NCBI GenBank assembly: GCA_020726505.1
Contig: JAHLEZ010000003.1
Location: forward strand, 682,001-746,000
Origin: Leptodontidium sp. MPI-SDFR-AT-0119
Lineage: Eukaryota; Ascomycota; Leotiomycetes; Helotiales; Leptodontidiaceae
Direction: 5' to 3'
Length of the DNA stretch: 64,000 bases
A model generated the notes under the pieces. That model did not search any database, had not been told where the DNA came from, and saw only the letters and a program-made list of their open reading frames with translations. Position 1 is the first letter of the stretch; every line of letters starts with the position of its first letter. Of this stretch, positions 34,795 through 47,608 are shown one piece after another. A program made the translations under genes and the position numbers.

Positions 34795-37700
34795 CTACTG
34801 AAGCATGGAGTCGAGGCTTTCTCCTAGAACACCCTCAATCTTGACAATCCAGCGATGTGTCTCCTTCTCTACGACATCATCGTCGTCTTCCTGCAGCTCG
34901 CTGATGAAGGGTAGCATCTCCGGTAACATAGCTAACCACTCCTCGCCCAATCTGTCGGTAAGCTCTTGCTCACATCTGACTGCAGCTAGCCTGACACTGG
35001 CGGTCTCAGACCGCATGTGTTTGAGAATTGCTCCGTTGAGATCTTTATGGTGATCGGATGAATCCGCTGCAGCTGCAAGCTCAACAACAGCAGGAATGAG
35101 ATCAAGTACCAGTGGTAGGGTTGCTGCATTCTTGAACTGTTCGCAAAGAACAGGTGCTACGACGGTAAAGTGAGATGGTGATTGCCAGAAATCGTCCTGG
35201 TCATGCTCGAAACATTTCGTTAAAGTTTGAAGGACTCTGGACCACAGTTCCCTCGAGACTTCATCCTTTGGATCGACGGCTCCTAAGATCTCAACAGCAT
35301 TGTCTAGTAAGTAGGTGGCGTAGTTGGTGACGATCGATTTGAGATTCTCAAAGAACACTGCCATGAATCCATATATGCTCTGTAAGCGCAAGGCTCGACC
35401 GGCCTTGTCCTTCTTAGGCAATGCCGATGCCCATTCGATGAGGTTTGAGAAGATGGGTCTAAAGGTTGCATCGTTGAATTTGTAGATCATCTTGATGGCA
35501 ACATCATTGACCTCTCGTTCAATCTCGGAAATGGCTTCGGGTGTGAAACATTCGTCCGCAGATACGGTCCATTGTCTCCGAAGATCGAACGCGTTCTGGA
35601 ATATCTTGGCGAGGATTGGAGAATACTTGGTAACAACAGTCTTCGGATGTTTATCAACTGCGATGCTGAGAACTTCGAGATACTCATGAAGCGCCTGTTC
35701 GCTATTAGTAGTATCCCCAAGGCTGCCATATCTGTTACTAACCAGAGTTCCCACCGTCGAGGCTCGCGCCCAATCCTTCTCTAACGCCCCGAACATGCTC
35801 TTGGCGTCAACTTGCTTTGCCACAAGCTGTAAACATTGCGTCCGACTCTCGTCAGCTTTATCATCAAGATCGGCCTCGGCGGAAATATTTGATACTTCAA
35901 GAAGTTTGTCCAAATACCCCCCAGAGACCATGTACGGTAGGTGATGAGCCAGAGCACTCATAAACGCGTATCCCGCGCTGTACAGTTTCTGGGCTTCGTC
36001 ATTTGCCTGCACACTCGATTCCATATATTCCAAGGCTTTAGGTATCGCGATTGGAAGAACCGACACAATTCCTTCCCTCAGAATCTCGACCAAAGAAGAA
36101 AGGCACAAAAGTGCCATGACTCTGAGGCGGTTGTCTGACTGACCGAGACAGTGGGCGCTCGCAATAGTCTCGGCAGCGGCCGAAACAGCCTCCAAATCTT
36201 TCTTTCCATACTTCTCGGAGATCTTGTCGACACAACCAACGGCAGTGTGCTTGTACAAAACATCTTTAGACTCGCGAATGATTGCTGTAAGTTGCGGCAG
36301 AAAGCTGAGCATTGCGACTCTCGAGATTGCATCTGATGGGCTTTCTTGGTCGATGCGGACCTCCAAAGATCGGAGTACTTTACGGCGCAATGCTTCGTTG
36401 GGTCTGTCGAGCAAGCCCTCGACGGACTTGACAAATTCGCTGGTTGATAAGAGGCCGAGAAGGCTTTCCAAGACATCACCGCAAGCATTGTGCAGGCGCT
36501 TCTGATCCTTCAGGGTGTCTGCTAAAGCCAGGATGCTCTCCAGAAGGGTCGAGTAAAGGTCTCGAACTCTGGCAGCATCCATGTCGTCACGATTGAGTAG
36601 TTTCCCGGTCTGTGAAATCAATCGCTTCTGGGAGAGAAGATGTGGTAGCAGGGTCAGTTCATCGAGGGCAATTCGTTGGGGATCCGAGTCTCCGTCTTCA
36701 TGCGTACCAAGTAAGACTTTAGAATACGAGGGCTTGGGCTTCAACACATCCGCGACCAAGTCGAGGTACTTGACAGCTGATTGTAATTGAACCTCGACTC
36801 CAAATGACCCAGTCAATTCAGAGACAAAAGATCTGATGCTGTCAGTGACGCCGTACTTGTCCACAAGCATTGCTAGCAGGGCAAACAAGAAATCCTCAGC
36901 ACCCAAGGTCTGTACCAAGGAAGAGAAAAGCCCCTTTCTTCGATGAGGAGGAACATGCTCGTACGCTGCGATGAAGCTCAAAAGTAGCTCAGCTGCACCC
37001 GTTACAGGATTTCCTTTCTCTTTTCGGAGGGACGAAATCAGAGGCGGAATAACCTCGCGAATCGTTTGACTAATGACATGTGCGGAGTACTCGTCGTTCT
37101 GTCTCAACACAGAGCTACCCATGAAAGTGAAAATCGGCATGACGCTGTGGAGGACAAGCTCAGGGGCGGTATCTGCGAGAGATGCGATGAGCAGCAAAGC
37201 TGCGTTTTGAACCTGAGGGCTGGTCGTCTTCTGGACACAATCGACAAGTAAGTCGGCTCGGATGGCGGAACGATCTAACTTAATGCTCGAGTCCAACTTG
37301 TGGGCTTTCAGAATAGCAAGAAGACTACCCAAAACCAACCCTTGTAGGTAAGCCAACTCTGACGAGACTTGAGCTTTGAAGTGCTGCAGTTCGGCCAGTA
37401 CGTTGAACAAGCCTCTCAAAAGCTCGGGGTGTTTGCCAGCTTCAGAACTATCAACGAGTTGCAAAACGAAAGTTACCTTTTTGATGGCAGCAGTGAGCTG
37501 TTTCGAGTCTTGGAGCGGTGTACGAGCCACTTCTCCATGGCTTGTTCTCCGCCTCTTTGTTGCTGGTGGCTTGTCTGCTAGCATTGCAGCTGTTGGGAGC
37601 TGATTCAGGAAAGATAATAAGATGTCAGTCGAAAGGGGCGTTGTGCGTAGCAAGTCAGCAGATCCAGCTGATATCGGTTCTCGTGATTCATCAGCATCTT

Positions 37701-40312
37701 CTGAGGAAGACTGCGCCGCATCCATCAACATCTGAGCTGTGCTGAGTCGAGTGTCTCCTTTCAAGGATGACCAAATCGATCGTAGTCTTTTAAAGACTGC
37801 ATCCAAGAATGCCGGTCGAGTAGACGCTACCTCTCCACTGACGATATTGGCCAGGTATTGAAGACCCTCCTTATCGTTCGCCGCTACTATCGCAAGTAAT
37901 TGATCATCAAGTTGTGCAACGTCGATTTGCTCCTCTTCGCAAAGCCGCGAGGCCTCTGTGGCCGGCAACTCAGCCCACTGTTGAAGGGCTGGCAGTAAAG
38001 CTTTCGTCCTTGTCGTCCCTGCTATGCTACGAACCTGGTTCAGCAACGCAAGTAATTGTACCTTCACCGAAAACAAGGGAGTGTGTATGACGTGACTAGC
38101 AAGAAAGTTTAAGATAGCAATCCGTGCAATTTGCGGTAGACGTCCGACATCTTGTTTCTTGGGCGTTTCTGAATTCCGAGCGCTGTTGAGTGACTTTTCG
38201 AAGATGGATTCGACATGTTTCCGGTCGAGTATGCATTCTTCGAGACCTGGAACGATGATCTCGCTGAGTAGCCGAGCGACAATGTCTGTAGGAAGCCAAG
38301 TCAAGTCTTCAGTGTTCGTTCCTGCGCCATAAAGATCATCGGACGCCCAACGCCGTGGTTTGCTCGTCGACTTTTTCTTTGACTCTGGGACAGAAGGGTG
38401 TGCTTTACTTATAGCGACGAGCAGTTCAGAGGCCGCACGACGAACTTTGGTTGCAGGGTCGCCCAATGCCGCAATCGCATAAGGAAGAACTGCTTGGAAG
38501 TCGACCGTTGAGACCTTGCAGCCCAAGACACAACGGGTGCCCATTTGGAGAGCAGAAGCTCTTGCTGTAACTGGGTATGGGCCGGACCAGGTTCTCATGT
38601 AGAAGCTGAGATATATGGTATCTTCGAGAGCAGTCTCTCGTCGCAGAATTGGGACTTCATCGAAAGTATCGAGGTCAACAGCATTCGATGCAGAGGCAAT
38701 GAAAGCTCGGCACAAGTCTGGATATATGTGGGAGGAGCCATGCGACAAAAAGGTGGATTCGTTGACTGATTTCTTGGGCAAAGCCTCAAGAAGCGCCGAG
38801 AGGTTGGGAGTGCCTGCTGGGTTGACGCTGGCATCTTCCATCACAACATCACCTGACGGCGATGGGGGTGCTTCGATACTTCGGAGTGTGGTTTGAAGTT
38901 TCAATTCCAACTCATCCATATCAATATCCGTATCTCCCAATACTCCCCGAACCACAAAGCCCACATGCCCAGAGAGTTGGGTCAGAGACACTAAGAGTGA
39001 GGCAAGGTGCGAGCGCATATCTTGATGGGAAACAGATGTGGCATCGATTTCATGCGCAACTAAAATAAGCGCCTTCACAACCACAGCAGCCTGGGCATCA
39101 CTTAGTAGCTCTTGCTCAAGCAGTTGGCGAATCGTCGAAAGATGGGCAATCTCTGAAGTTTTGCGCACTCGGTCCACGAGTCCAACACAGAAGCCATTGG
39201 CGAGCTTGTCCACTCTTCGTTGCTTCGAAAGCTCAGTAAGGAGATTTGGCAGGTTTGGGACCTTCAGTAGCTCCTTCGTGACTCTTTTCAATGTTTGCTT
39301 TGCACTTCGATGTTGCGCCAGTATAGACAGGCATACAAGTCCTGGCACAGTAGTTTCCTCTGTCCATCCGAGAACCACCGCCTCCATCATAGCTGCTAAC
39401 AATTTGTCGTCCAGTCCACCTTTTGAGGCCATAATAGAGAGAATCATATAGCACCCCACACGGAGATCAGGAACCCTCTTCATCGCCAGTCCCTCGTTAA
39501 GGGTCGGAAGAAGTCTCAAAATAACTTCCTGTTCATTCTGCAGCTGAACGCCCTGCCTGCCAGATCGAGATTTGTCCATCATCCCTGCCACAGCTTCCGT
39601 CATAACCCCAGCCCAGAAAGCCAGAAGGGCCTGGTAGTTCTGACGAGCTTGGCATATCCGTAAAACATAATTGTTGAGAGCTGACGTGAAGGGAATCGTG
39701 TTGGTGGCTATTTGGACGATGGTATGCCGGGGAGGCGATGTCAAGGACCGTATGTATGGTTGGAGGAATTTGTATTCCTGTGGCACTCTTTCTGGTAAGA
39801 TGGAAAGAAGCGTTGTGAAAATCGGGAGGGTGTGGTATGGAAGGAAAGTCAGAAGGAGAAACGATGTATTTCGTTCATGGATTCTGCAGAAAATGTCAAC
39901 TTAACCCTTCGCAAAGCTACTGTCGCATAACTCACTTGAATCTCCTCACAAGCCATTCCACAGCTTTGATTGCTGGGGTCAATCTCAATCGCCCTCCAAC
40001 CAAACCCAAAAATGCTTCTATCCTCTTGTCGAGTTCCGAGTTTTGCACAGCAGTCATTTGCGTCCTGTCCTCCTCTTGACTTTGCTCGCTGAAAATATCC
40101 CTCTGAAACTCCAGAAATCTCCCATCCAATAGACATAATTCCTGGAATCCTTCGTGACATAATGTGTATATTGTATCGAAGCTCTGCGAGGCAGCTATTC
40201 TGGGTTCGAAGATCAACGACTTCGAATGTTTGGCCTTTTGCGCCTTGAGATTCAAAGAATATTCGGAATTCGCCGCAATTGCAGACAGCTGAGCTGCCAA
40301 TGAGGTCGCCAT
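34795..40312 (-). CDS. utp10: U3 snoRNP protein Utp10 (HEATR1)
   Basis: Very large HEAT-repeat subunit of the t-UTP/UtpA complex, which binds nascent pre-rRNA, links rDNA transcription to 90S pre-ribosome assembly and is needed for 18S rRNA processing in the nucleolus. Two exons (40312-39936, 39882 or 39883 to 34795) give 1821 residues, the normal size for the family. The N-terminus MATSLAAQLSAIAANS followed by KAKHSKSLIFEPRIAASQSF is diagnostic, as is FLGLVGGRLRLTPAIKAVEWLVRRF. Helical repeats fill the middle. The C-terminal BP28CT-type region contains FRPIFSNLIEWA and ends HRWIVKIEGVLGESLDSMLQ. The single intron interrupts a Lys codon after VRRF. No premature stops are seen over 5 kb. It is head-to-head with nrde2, with 291 bp between start codons. 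Confidence 0.95.
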
Positions 40313-40603
40313 TGTGAATCCTCCGACTGCGACCTTGGGGAGCTCAGATTGTGCAAAATCCTGGCATCCTCTTCTTCCTTATCGAAAATTATCGTCCCTC
40401 ACTTTTTTTCTCGGCTCGGATAAACTTTGGAGGCAGAGTTGACGCTAGTTTAGCGCAAGGCTGAAGCCAAATAGCTCACGTGATCAGCAATATATCGAGG
40501 ATCCTGGGTTTGTTGCACAACTTAAACGTAACGCGGCCATCAAGCAATAAACCAAACATCTCACGGCGATGTTATAGTACTGATACGGTCTGGGGCTCTC
40601 ACT
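40313..40603. promoter_or_regulatory. compact bidirectional promoter of utp10 and nrde2
   Basis: Only 291 bp separate the two start codons, so the core promoters and both 5' UTRs share this stretch. It has a pyrimidine-rich segment (CATCCTCTTCTTCCTTATCG near 40365). No clear TATA box is present, as is common for fungal housekeeping genes. Confidence 0.7.
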
Positions 40604-43600
40604 ATGTCGGCACCCAAGGCCACCGTCCCGAAATTTGGCTCTTTCAAACCAAAACCTGCGGCACCTCATCCAGAACCAGAGAAACCGAAAACGGAATATC
40701 AGACAGATATTAGACACAAGTCTCGTGGTAGTGATGAGAAGGGGGAGAGACGACGGCATCATAAGAGGCATCGGTCGAGGAGCAAGGAGAGAGTCCCCGA
40801 GCCGCCTCAAATTGAACCAACACGTGCCTCACCAAGCACCAATTCCCCGGAAATCTTCATTATTGATAGGAAAGGAGATGTGAAGAACCTCGTTTATGGA
40901 AGTGTTCATCGGTACAGCGTACCCCCTTTCTATCGATATGGGTCTGGCTATGTATTGGGGGCCTCTCTAGATGTGAAGATCGATCGGAACCAAAGCGAGG
41001 ATAAAGGGGTGGTCTTGAGCAATTGGAGAATCCCAAGGCTGAGAGAGAAATATGTCTTCTCGAGGATCGAGCGAGAGCGACCAAGACTTTTGAAGATACG
41101 ACCTGAAGTATTATCGGACACTTCTTCAGCTATAGATTCAGATTTCATCGCTCTACAAAATCCACGAGGGAGGAAACGGAAACGCGGCGCCGAAGATGAG
41201 AGTTCAGATGATGGAGAGAAAAGAGACTATCGGTCCATCTATGGAAAGCCGAAGGATAGCGGTCAACCATTAGATGAAGATCTTCAGTATGCGACCGAAA
41301 GTGATTCCTCTGGCTCTGATGCGGGTCGAGCCATCAAGACCGACTCTTCTCTCCGGCAAAGGAACGTTGAACTGTCCCGAAAAGTCGACCAGTTCCCACA
41401 AGATATCACGGCATGGCTGGAGCTGATAGACCATCAAGATGTCCTGATGAAAGTAGGTGATGATCGCCGTCGACTCACAAGCGCCGAGATCAGAAGTACA
41501 GCAGATATCAAAATCCACATGTACGAGAAGGCTTTGGAAAAGGCGCAATCTCTGGAGGACAAAGAGAGGCTACTTCTGGGCCTGATGGCAGAGGGAACAA
41601 AGATATGGGAAGTCAAAGTCCAAACAGATCGTTGGGAGAAAATCTCAAAAGAAAACATTGACAGTCTGCTACTCTGGACAAGTTACTTGAATTTTAAACA
41701 GTCCACATTTACCACGTTTAGGTATGATGAAGTAAGAGAAGTGTATCTCAAAAGAATTCGACTCTTGTTGGGATCGGTTGAGGGATTCGCTGAGAATGCC
41801 CGTGAAGCCTTATACCAGCAGCTCATATACGTCATGCTCAGACTCACACTTTTCATTCGAGAGGCTGGATACACAGAATTGGCTGTTGCGATATGGCAAG
41901 GTCTACTTGAGATGAACTTCAATGCACCCAAAGAAGCAATGATGAAGAGTGCATTGATAGACTCATTCAAGGACTTCTGGGAAAGTGAGGTTTCTCGAAT
42001 TGGTGAAGCTGGCTCTTTAGGATGGAATCACTACGTGAAAAACAGCATCGATGTTGAGGTAAGTCTTTCCTGATGAGCAAAAAGATACAGCAAGCTAATT
42101 AAATTCCAGATTCCAGACACTTTGACAGATGAGGTCGACGATTCTCTCATTAATGCAGACATCTTTAGAACCTGGAGTGCAGCTGAAAGAATCCGAATGA
42201 AATGCTCTCAAACTCCAGCACGAACCATGGATGAAGTAGTGGAAGACGATCCCTACCGAGTCATCATGTTCTCCGACATTGAGGATTTCCTGATCCAGCT
42301 ACCACCTAATCCAAAGGGTCTTCGTAGATCCTGCGTCGATGCATTCCTGCTATTCTGCCGTTTACCACCAATAGCCACACTCGATTTGGAGATTGCCCAG
42401 AAATGGGTCAATGACCCCCTTGTGCGAGACGAGCTACTCGAGTGTTCCTCAGCCTGGATAACGAACGAGTACTTCTCTAAAAGTCGCAACGCTGATTCGG
42501 ACATTGGCCCGCCATCTTACTTACACAATCCGTTCCCGAACTGTGTGGGCACACCAGAACTTCTTTTCGGGAAGACCCTTGCAGGAAATGGTACGTGCCT
42601 TTCTGAGAAAGTAATTCACAACTACATTTCCGTGCTAACCCAAATGCAGATTATTTTAGTAGCCCGCCATCCCAACAATCCAGCTTCGAAGCTCGCTATG
42701 GAGGAGACAACGGCCCCATATCCACAACCTGGATCCTCAATACACTCAAACAACTCATTCAAGCACACTTCACAGAAGATCTAGCAGAGTACTACCTAGC
42801 ATTCTCATACCACCACTCGCCCACAACTATCAAGAAAATCGCCAAAGACCTCCTTAAACAGCACCCCTCAAGTCTCCGCCTCTACAACGCATATGCCATG
42901 ATAGAATGGTCACGAGGCAACAGAGATATCGCGAATGGCGTATTCTCCGCTGCTTTGGCTATGAGCTCCGGCTCCAGCTCCTCATCCACTGTAAACAAAA
43001 GCGATAAGGAACAAGAACAATCCAACGACGCCATAGTCCTCTGGCACAACCGGTCTTGGCTCAGTCTCGAAGCAACCGACAACCCCTCAGCACTGCAGCA
43101 CCTTCTCTCAATCGCAGACGGCAAACCCGATCCCTCCATCGCACTCACCCCCACGATCCTCTTAAGAGCAAAACAGCACCTCTCATCAACGCGGGATTAT
43201 CTCTCTTCGGCAGGCGATTTCGGCCGTGCGGTTCTCTACACAGAATGTAAGTGACTTGGCAAATCTCGCTTCCTGTGCCATAGCGAACCCCTTGTCCCTC
43301 ACCCCTACATAAACAAACCAGCCAACCAAATTTCTATACTAACGAACAAACACAGGCCTCGCACTCCTAACCTACCTCACCTCCCCAGCAACCACGGAAC
43401 CACAATCACCAACCCAAGGCTCCATCCTCCCCGTCCTAGAAATCTACCACTCATTCACCACAACCCTACTCTCTCGCCTCACCAAAGCCCAAAGGCACAC
43501 CCCCCTCTCCCACCTAACCCAATCCCTCACCCGCCTCCTCACACACCACACCTCCCACGGACCCTACCGACCCTCCCTCCTCCTCCGCACCACCCTCTCC

Positions 43601-44182
43601 CAATATCTCTCTCTCCTCCCCTCCTCAACCCCCCTTTTGCACCTCTACACACACACAGAAGCCCACCTCAAGATCTCGAACCGGATCCGCACTCTCCTGT
43701 CCACCTCCACCCTATCTCCAGAGAACGACTGTCTCTCCTCTAGATTATTCAGTATCAAGTACGAACTTGAGAACGGGACTGTGCATTCTGTGCGCGCGGC
43801 GTTCGAACATGCCGTTGAGTCGCCGGTGGGGAGGGCCTCGGCTGGGCTGTGGAAGCTTTACTTGTTGTTTTGTGTGTATGGTAATCCAGGGGTGAGTGGT
43901 GGTAGTGGAGAGAAGGAGATGAGGGCAAGGGCGAAGGATGTTTGGTTTAGAGGGTTGAGAGCTTGTCCTTGGGTGAAAGAGTTGTATGTTTTGGGATTTC
44001 AGGAACTAGGTGGTGGTGGTGCTGAGGATGGTAGTAGAGGGGTGAGTTATGAGGAGTTGAGAGGAACGTGGAGGGTTATGGGTGAGAAGGAGTTGAGGGT
44101 ACATGTTGATCTCGAGGATGCATTTGAGGAGATTGGGGAGTTGGAGAGGAGTGGGAAGCAGAGAAGGCTGGCCTACAAGTAG
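40604..44182 (+). CDS. nrde2: NRDE-2 family protein (S. pombe Nrl1)
   Basis: NRDE-2/Nrl1 proteins are nuclear HAT/TPR-like factors that bind the Mtr4-type helicase and splicing factors. They act in RNA surveillance, small-RNA-directed silencing and R-loop control. Four exons (40604-42058, 42110-42590, 42650-43246, 43356-44182) give 1119 residues. The N-terminus is basic and disordered (ERRRHHKRHRSRSKERVPE), typical of Mtr4-binding leaders. The family signature follows: NVELSRKVDQFPQDITAWLELIDHQD, read as ELSRKVDQFPQDITAWLEL and IDHQDVLM, then IKIHMYEKALEKA and LLLWTSYLNFKQSTFTTF. Later HAT-like repeats include SLRLYNAYAMIEW and GLWKLYLLFCVYG. The third intron is about 109 nt, the others 50-60. 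The base composition of exon 4 is notably C-rich at its start, but the frame stays open. The stop is only 85 bp from the convergent neighbour. Confidence 0.92.
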
Positions 44183-44267
44183 GACGGAAAACTTCCCGCT
44201 AATGCAAATATCATTAAAAAAAACCCGCTTCATTATCCATACCGTCTACCTAAGTCTACTTACACCC

Positions 44268-46634
44268 CTACGTAGTCTTCGGGCTAGGCAAAGGGCTCAT
44301 CTTATACGCTTCGACTTCCCCTCGCTCCTCCTCGTCCACAGAAACCCTAATCAACGGCAAACTACTACTCGATCCATTCTTCTGCGCCATCATCGAATTC
44401 CAAACCTGCCCCTTGGCCCGAGAACCCAATCTCACAGGCTCAAGGCTCTGCAGAGCCTCCTGATCTCTGCCAAGTAAAGGCTCTGTATCGTCATTGCTAC
44501 CAAACGGCGAGTCAGGCCTGTCAGTGCTAGGTCTTCCAATAGCGAGACCATCGATGCGAGGCGGGATGTACATCTCCTCGACCGCGAATTCGAAACGACG
44601 CTTCACTAAACGTTGATACCACCATCCGACGTAGCAAACAACCACCATAAAAACGGTAGAAATAGCACCCATCCACATCCACCAATAGGACGAGTCGCGA
44701 GCTTCTTGGGTATCAGTTGCCATATTGATGGCAGGGTTGACCTTATTGATATTCCACCAAGACGTAGCGTGAGCACGACAGACACAGTTCCTGAAGATAC
44801 CGATGATTTGCATCAGCATACCACCGACGGCTCCAACCAATGAACCGAACCAGAAAAAGGAGGACAATGCCCAGTAGCGCCAGCCCGTGAAGAGATACTG
44901 CAAAAATATTCCTCGGTCATCGTCTTCGAGTGCACAGCGGATCAAGGCGAGTACCGCGCTGCATATTTGGCAGCAACCGTAGATGATAATGCTTAATGAC
45001 CTGCAGCCAACTCCGGGAGGTGGTGTCACATAAGCGACTATACCGCCAGTCACAGGAGGCACAAGCACGAGGAAGAATGCCGGAACGAAGACCTTTAATA
45101 TCCATCCACTCCAAGTGAGCTTCATCAGTTCCCGAAAAGATTCTTCTTCACGCCAGGCTCTTGTTCGCTTGATCCATTTCATCTTATTCGTCCCGCGACT
45201 CCAGAGCGAAACAGGTTGAAATTCCGTTTCGTAGACTTTACTCCAACCCAATACCGAATGACTGAATCGACTCCATGTCCATTGGGAAGTAGACTGAACA
45301 TGACTTTCGGGCCGTCCACGAAGGTGGAATGAATGAGTAGGCTTCAAGCATTGTTGTCTGTACCCCCATCCTCGATCCGTCCCAACAATTCCTGCTGCTG
45401 TATTGGGGTTGTTGCTGGCAAGAAGACATCCACTGATGATTGCTACATGAACGATAATCTGTTCGTATTAGTCATATCCATCAGCTTGCTATAGGGTGCC
45501 AAGACAAATGTTCATCTCCCTATAGGGGCATGAAGGGAAGAAACTTACCATCAATTCGATACCGAAAGACAAGGATATAGCCGAATCCTCGTCACTTGGT
45601 TTCTGCAGGAGGTCCAGAATAGTATAAATGAATGGCGCGAGGTAGAAAAGCACCGGACTTCCAACTGTACCCCCAAAGCTGCTCTGAGATCCCAATAAAT
45701 TCAGCAGCCGAAACCTGCTACTCTGGTCACCCTCGATAGTATCAAGTCCAGGTATGGTGATACTTCTCGGGATTGAAACTTGAGGATTGCCATTCTCCAG
45801 GAGCAGATTGCCCGACGTCACAGTAACAAGCAGCTCCCTCTTCATCCTCAATTTCCCTTCGTCAGTACCGTGATCCAGATTCCTCACATAATTCACAATC
45901 CGATAATCGAGATGCGCCTCATAAAGACCCCCTACAAGCATATTCCCCGCTCCAACAATGATAACCGCAATCCAAATAATCGTATCGATAGCCACAGGTA
46001 TGAGAATTATTGTGAAGCATAACAGGCTTATAAAGAGTTGCACGAAGCTGTTGAGCCATCCGAATCTCGTCAAAGTCTTGGGCCACTGAAACTCAAAGAG
46101 GGTCGCAAACTCAATCTTCATGCGGCGCGGGATAGTCATGCTGAATATGATAGAGGGCATGACGAACTGTGCGATGGGAGCAATCCACTCGTTGACTTTC
46201 GTAACATTGGATAGCTGGATCCCGCTGCATCGGGAACTGCAGAATGAGTAGGAGATGAAGAGGGGTTCGGCAGGCGGGAGGCCTAGTTCATACGATTGGC
46301 CGCATGTTTGGTTATCGGGGACCTGTTTGGAGGTATGAGTAAGTTGTTCCATATTCTCTTGCGAAGAAGGATGCCGTATGGATCTGGAATGCGAGACATG
46401 CTTATAAACTCGATTGAGTAGTGGTAATTTAAACAATCGAACACTCCAGTGGCAGGAGTTTGGAGAGGGAGGACCAGAACTCACAAGTCCAACAAAAGCC
46501 CCCTCATCCTTCGCCAAATTGCAACAAGCATTAGCATTATACCCGTTCACCAAGCCAACATTGCAGAGCAAGATAAGCCAACAGAGGAAGCCAAAACTAA
46601 AGCCGCAGCCCAAAATGGCTCCAAGTCTCGCCAT
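44268..46634 (-). CDS. polytopic membrane protein, fungus-specific, unknown
   Basis: Three exons (46634-46485, 46322-45549, 45458-44268) give 704 residues. A cleavable or anchoring hydrophobic start (GCGFSFGFLCWLILLCNVGLV, shown as FGFLCWLILLCNVGLV) is followed by a Cys-rich lumenal segment with CCNLAKDEGA, CGQSYELGLPPAEP and CSSRCSG, which suggests disulfides outside the cytosol. Then come several membrane spans: WIAPIAQFVMPSIIF, FVQLFISLLCFTIILIPVAI, TIIWIAVIIVGAGNMLVG, VFVPAFFLVLVPPVTGGIVAY, ALSSFFWFGSLVGAVGGML and ISTVFMVVVCYVGWW. The last ~100 residues are Ser/Glu-rich and cytosolic-like (DSPFGSNDDTEPLLGRD). I do not recognise the family; it resembles uncharacterised Pezizomycotina membrane proteins. 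Intron 1 is 162 nt, long for this locus. It is tail-to-tail with nrde2 at 85 bp, so their 3' UTRs must overlap or be very short. Confidence 0.75.
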
Positions 46635-47608
46635 CTTTTCACTCTAGGGGGCGGGACTCATCGATGTAGTGACAACGAAGCCGGTCAGGTCACAGCATGA
46701 ACGCGGTATGGGAGGAGGATTAACGTCATAGAAAAGGAGAAGGGAGGGAGAAAGGAGGGAAATGAGGAATAGGAAAGGGAGGGAGGACATGAAAAGGGTT
46801 TCTTAAAACTCTACCTACCTGCTTGGCTGACTAAATATTGGAATTAAAATACATAAATAGAAGGTGCAAGCCAGAGCAGACAGTACACGATAAGTTACGC
46901 AAGAGATGAAGCTGGGAAGGAAGGAATGAAGGCAAACAAAGGGCTTAGATACTTATCGCAAATAAAGTACCTAGCAACTTGAGGTAAGTAAGTACCTACC
47001 TAACCATAGAAAGAGGGAGGATACGAAAAAGGACAAGGCTAAGGCAGAGCCTCTACTCCCGACCCCAGAAGCTCTCAACCAGAACTTAACAAAACCAAAC
47101 AATATAAGATGACTCAACTAAAAGTCACAACACCTTCCCTTAGACTTCGAATCAAGAAAAAAAAGGGGGGGCCTTTACAAATTCATTAATTTTCATGCTA
47201 TTATTCTCGCGAGCAAAGCTCATCTGCTGCGTTGCGTGTAGCTCTCATCCTTCGTGCATCATCATCGCCTACCCACCCTCCAGCGAGATCCCATAAAAGA
47301 AGAGAAGTCTCTCCACCACTCACTCATCCCGGAAAATATAAGAAGTTTCTAAAGAGCTACTTCTACTGCTTCTGCCTCTGCTTATGTGCTGCAAGTGCTC
47401 CAAACACCCCCTCCACAAAACCAAAAAAAAAAACGAAAAGGACTCAAATGCACCCAGTTCAGTCCAGTCCAGTATCCCATCGCATCCCAGAAACGCCTCG
47501 TCTCAAATGCATCAATCATGTCCTTCATCATGTTGCTTCCTGGTCATCTAATTCATCTCATCCACAACGCCTTCCCCTTCGCACTCCCCGAGTAAACCAT
47601 AAAGCCAA
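46635..47608. other. intergenic with simple-sequence and TACCTACC motifs
   Basis: About 970 nt. It contains A/G-rich runs (46740-46800), the motif AAGTAAGTACCTACCTAACC near 46985 and an A-run followed by a G-run near 47157-47169. The right half (47232 on) shows C-rich frames shadowing the csn1 3' end. No gene is supported. Confidence 0.45.
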
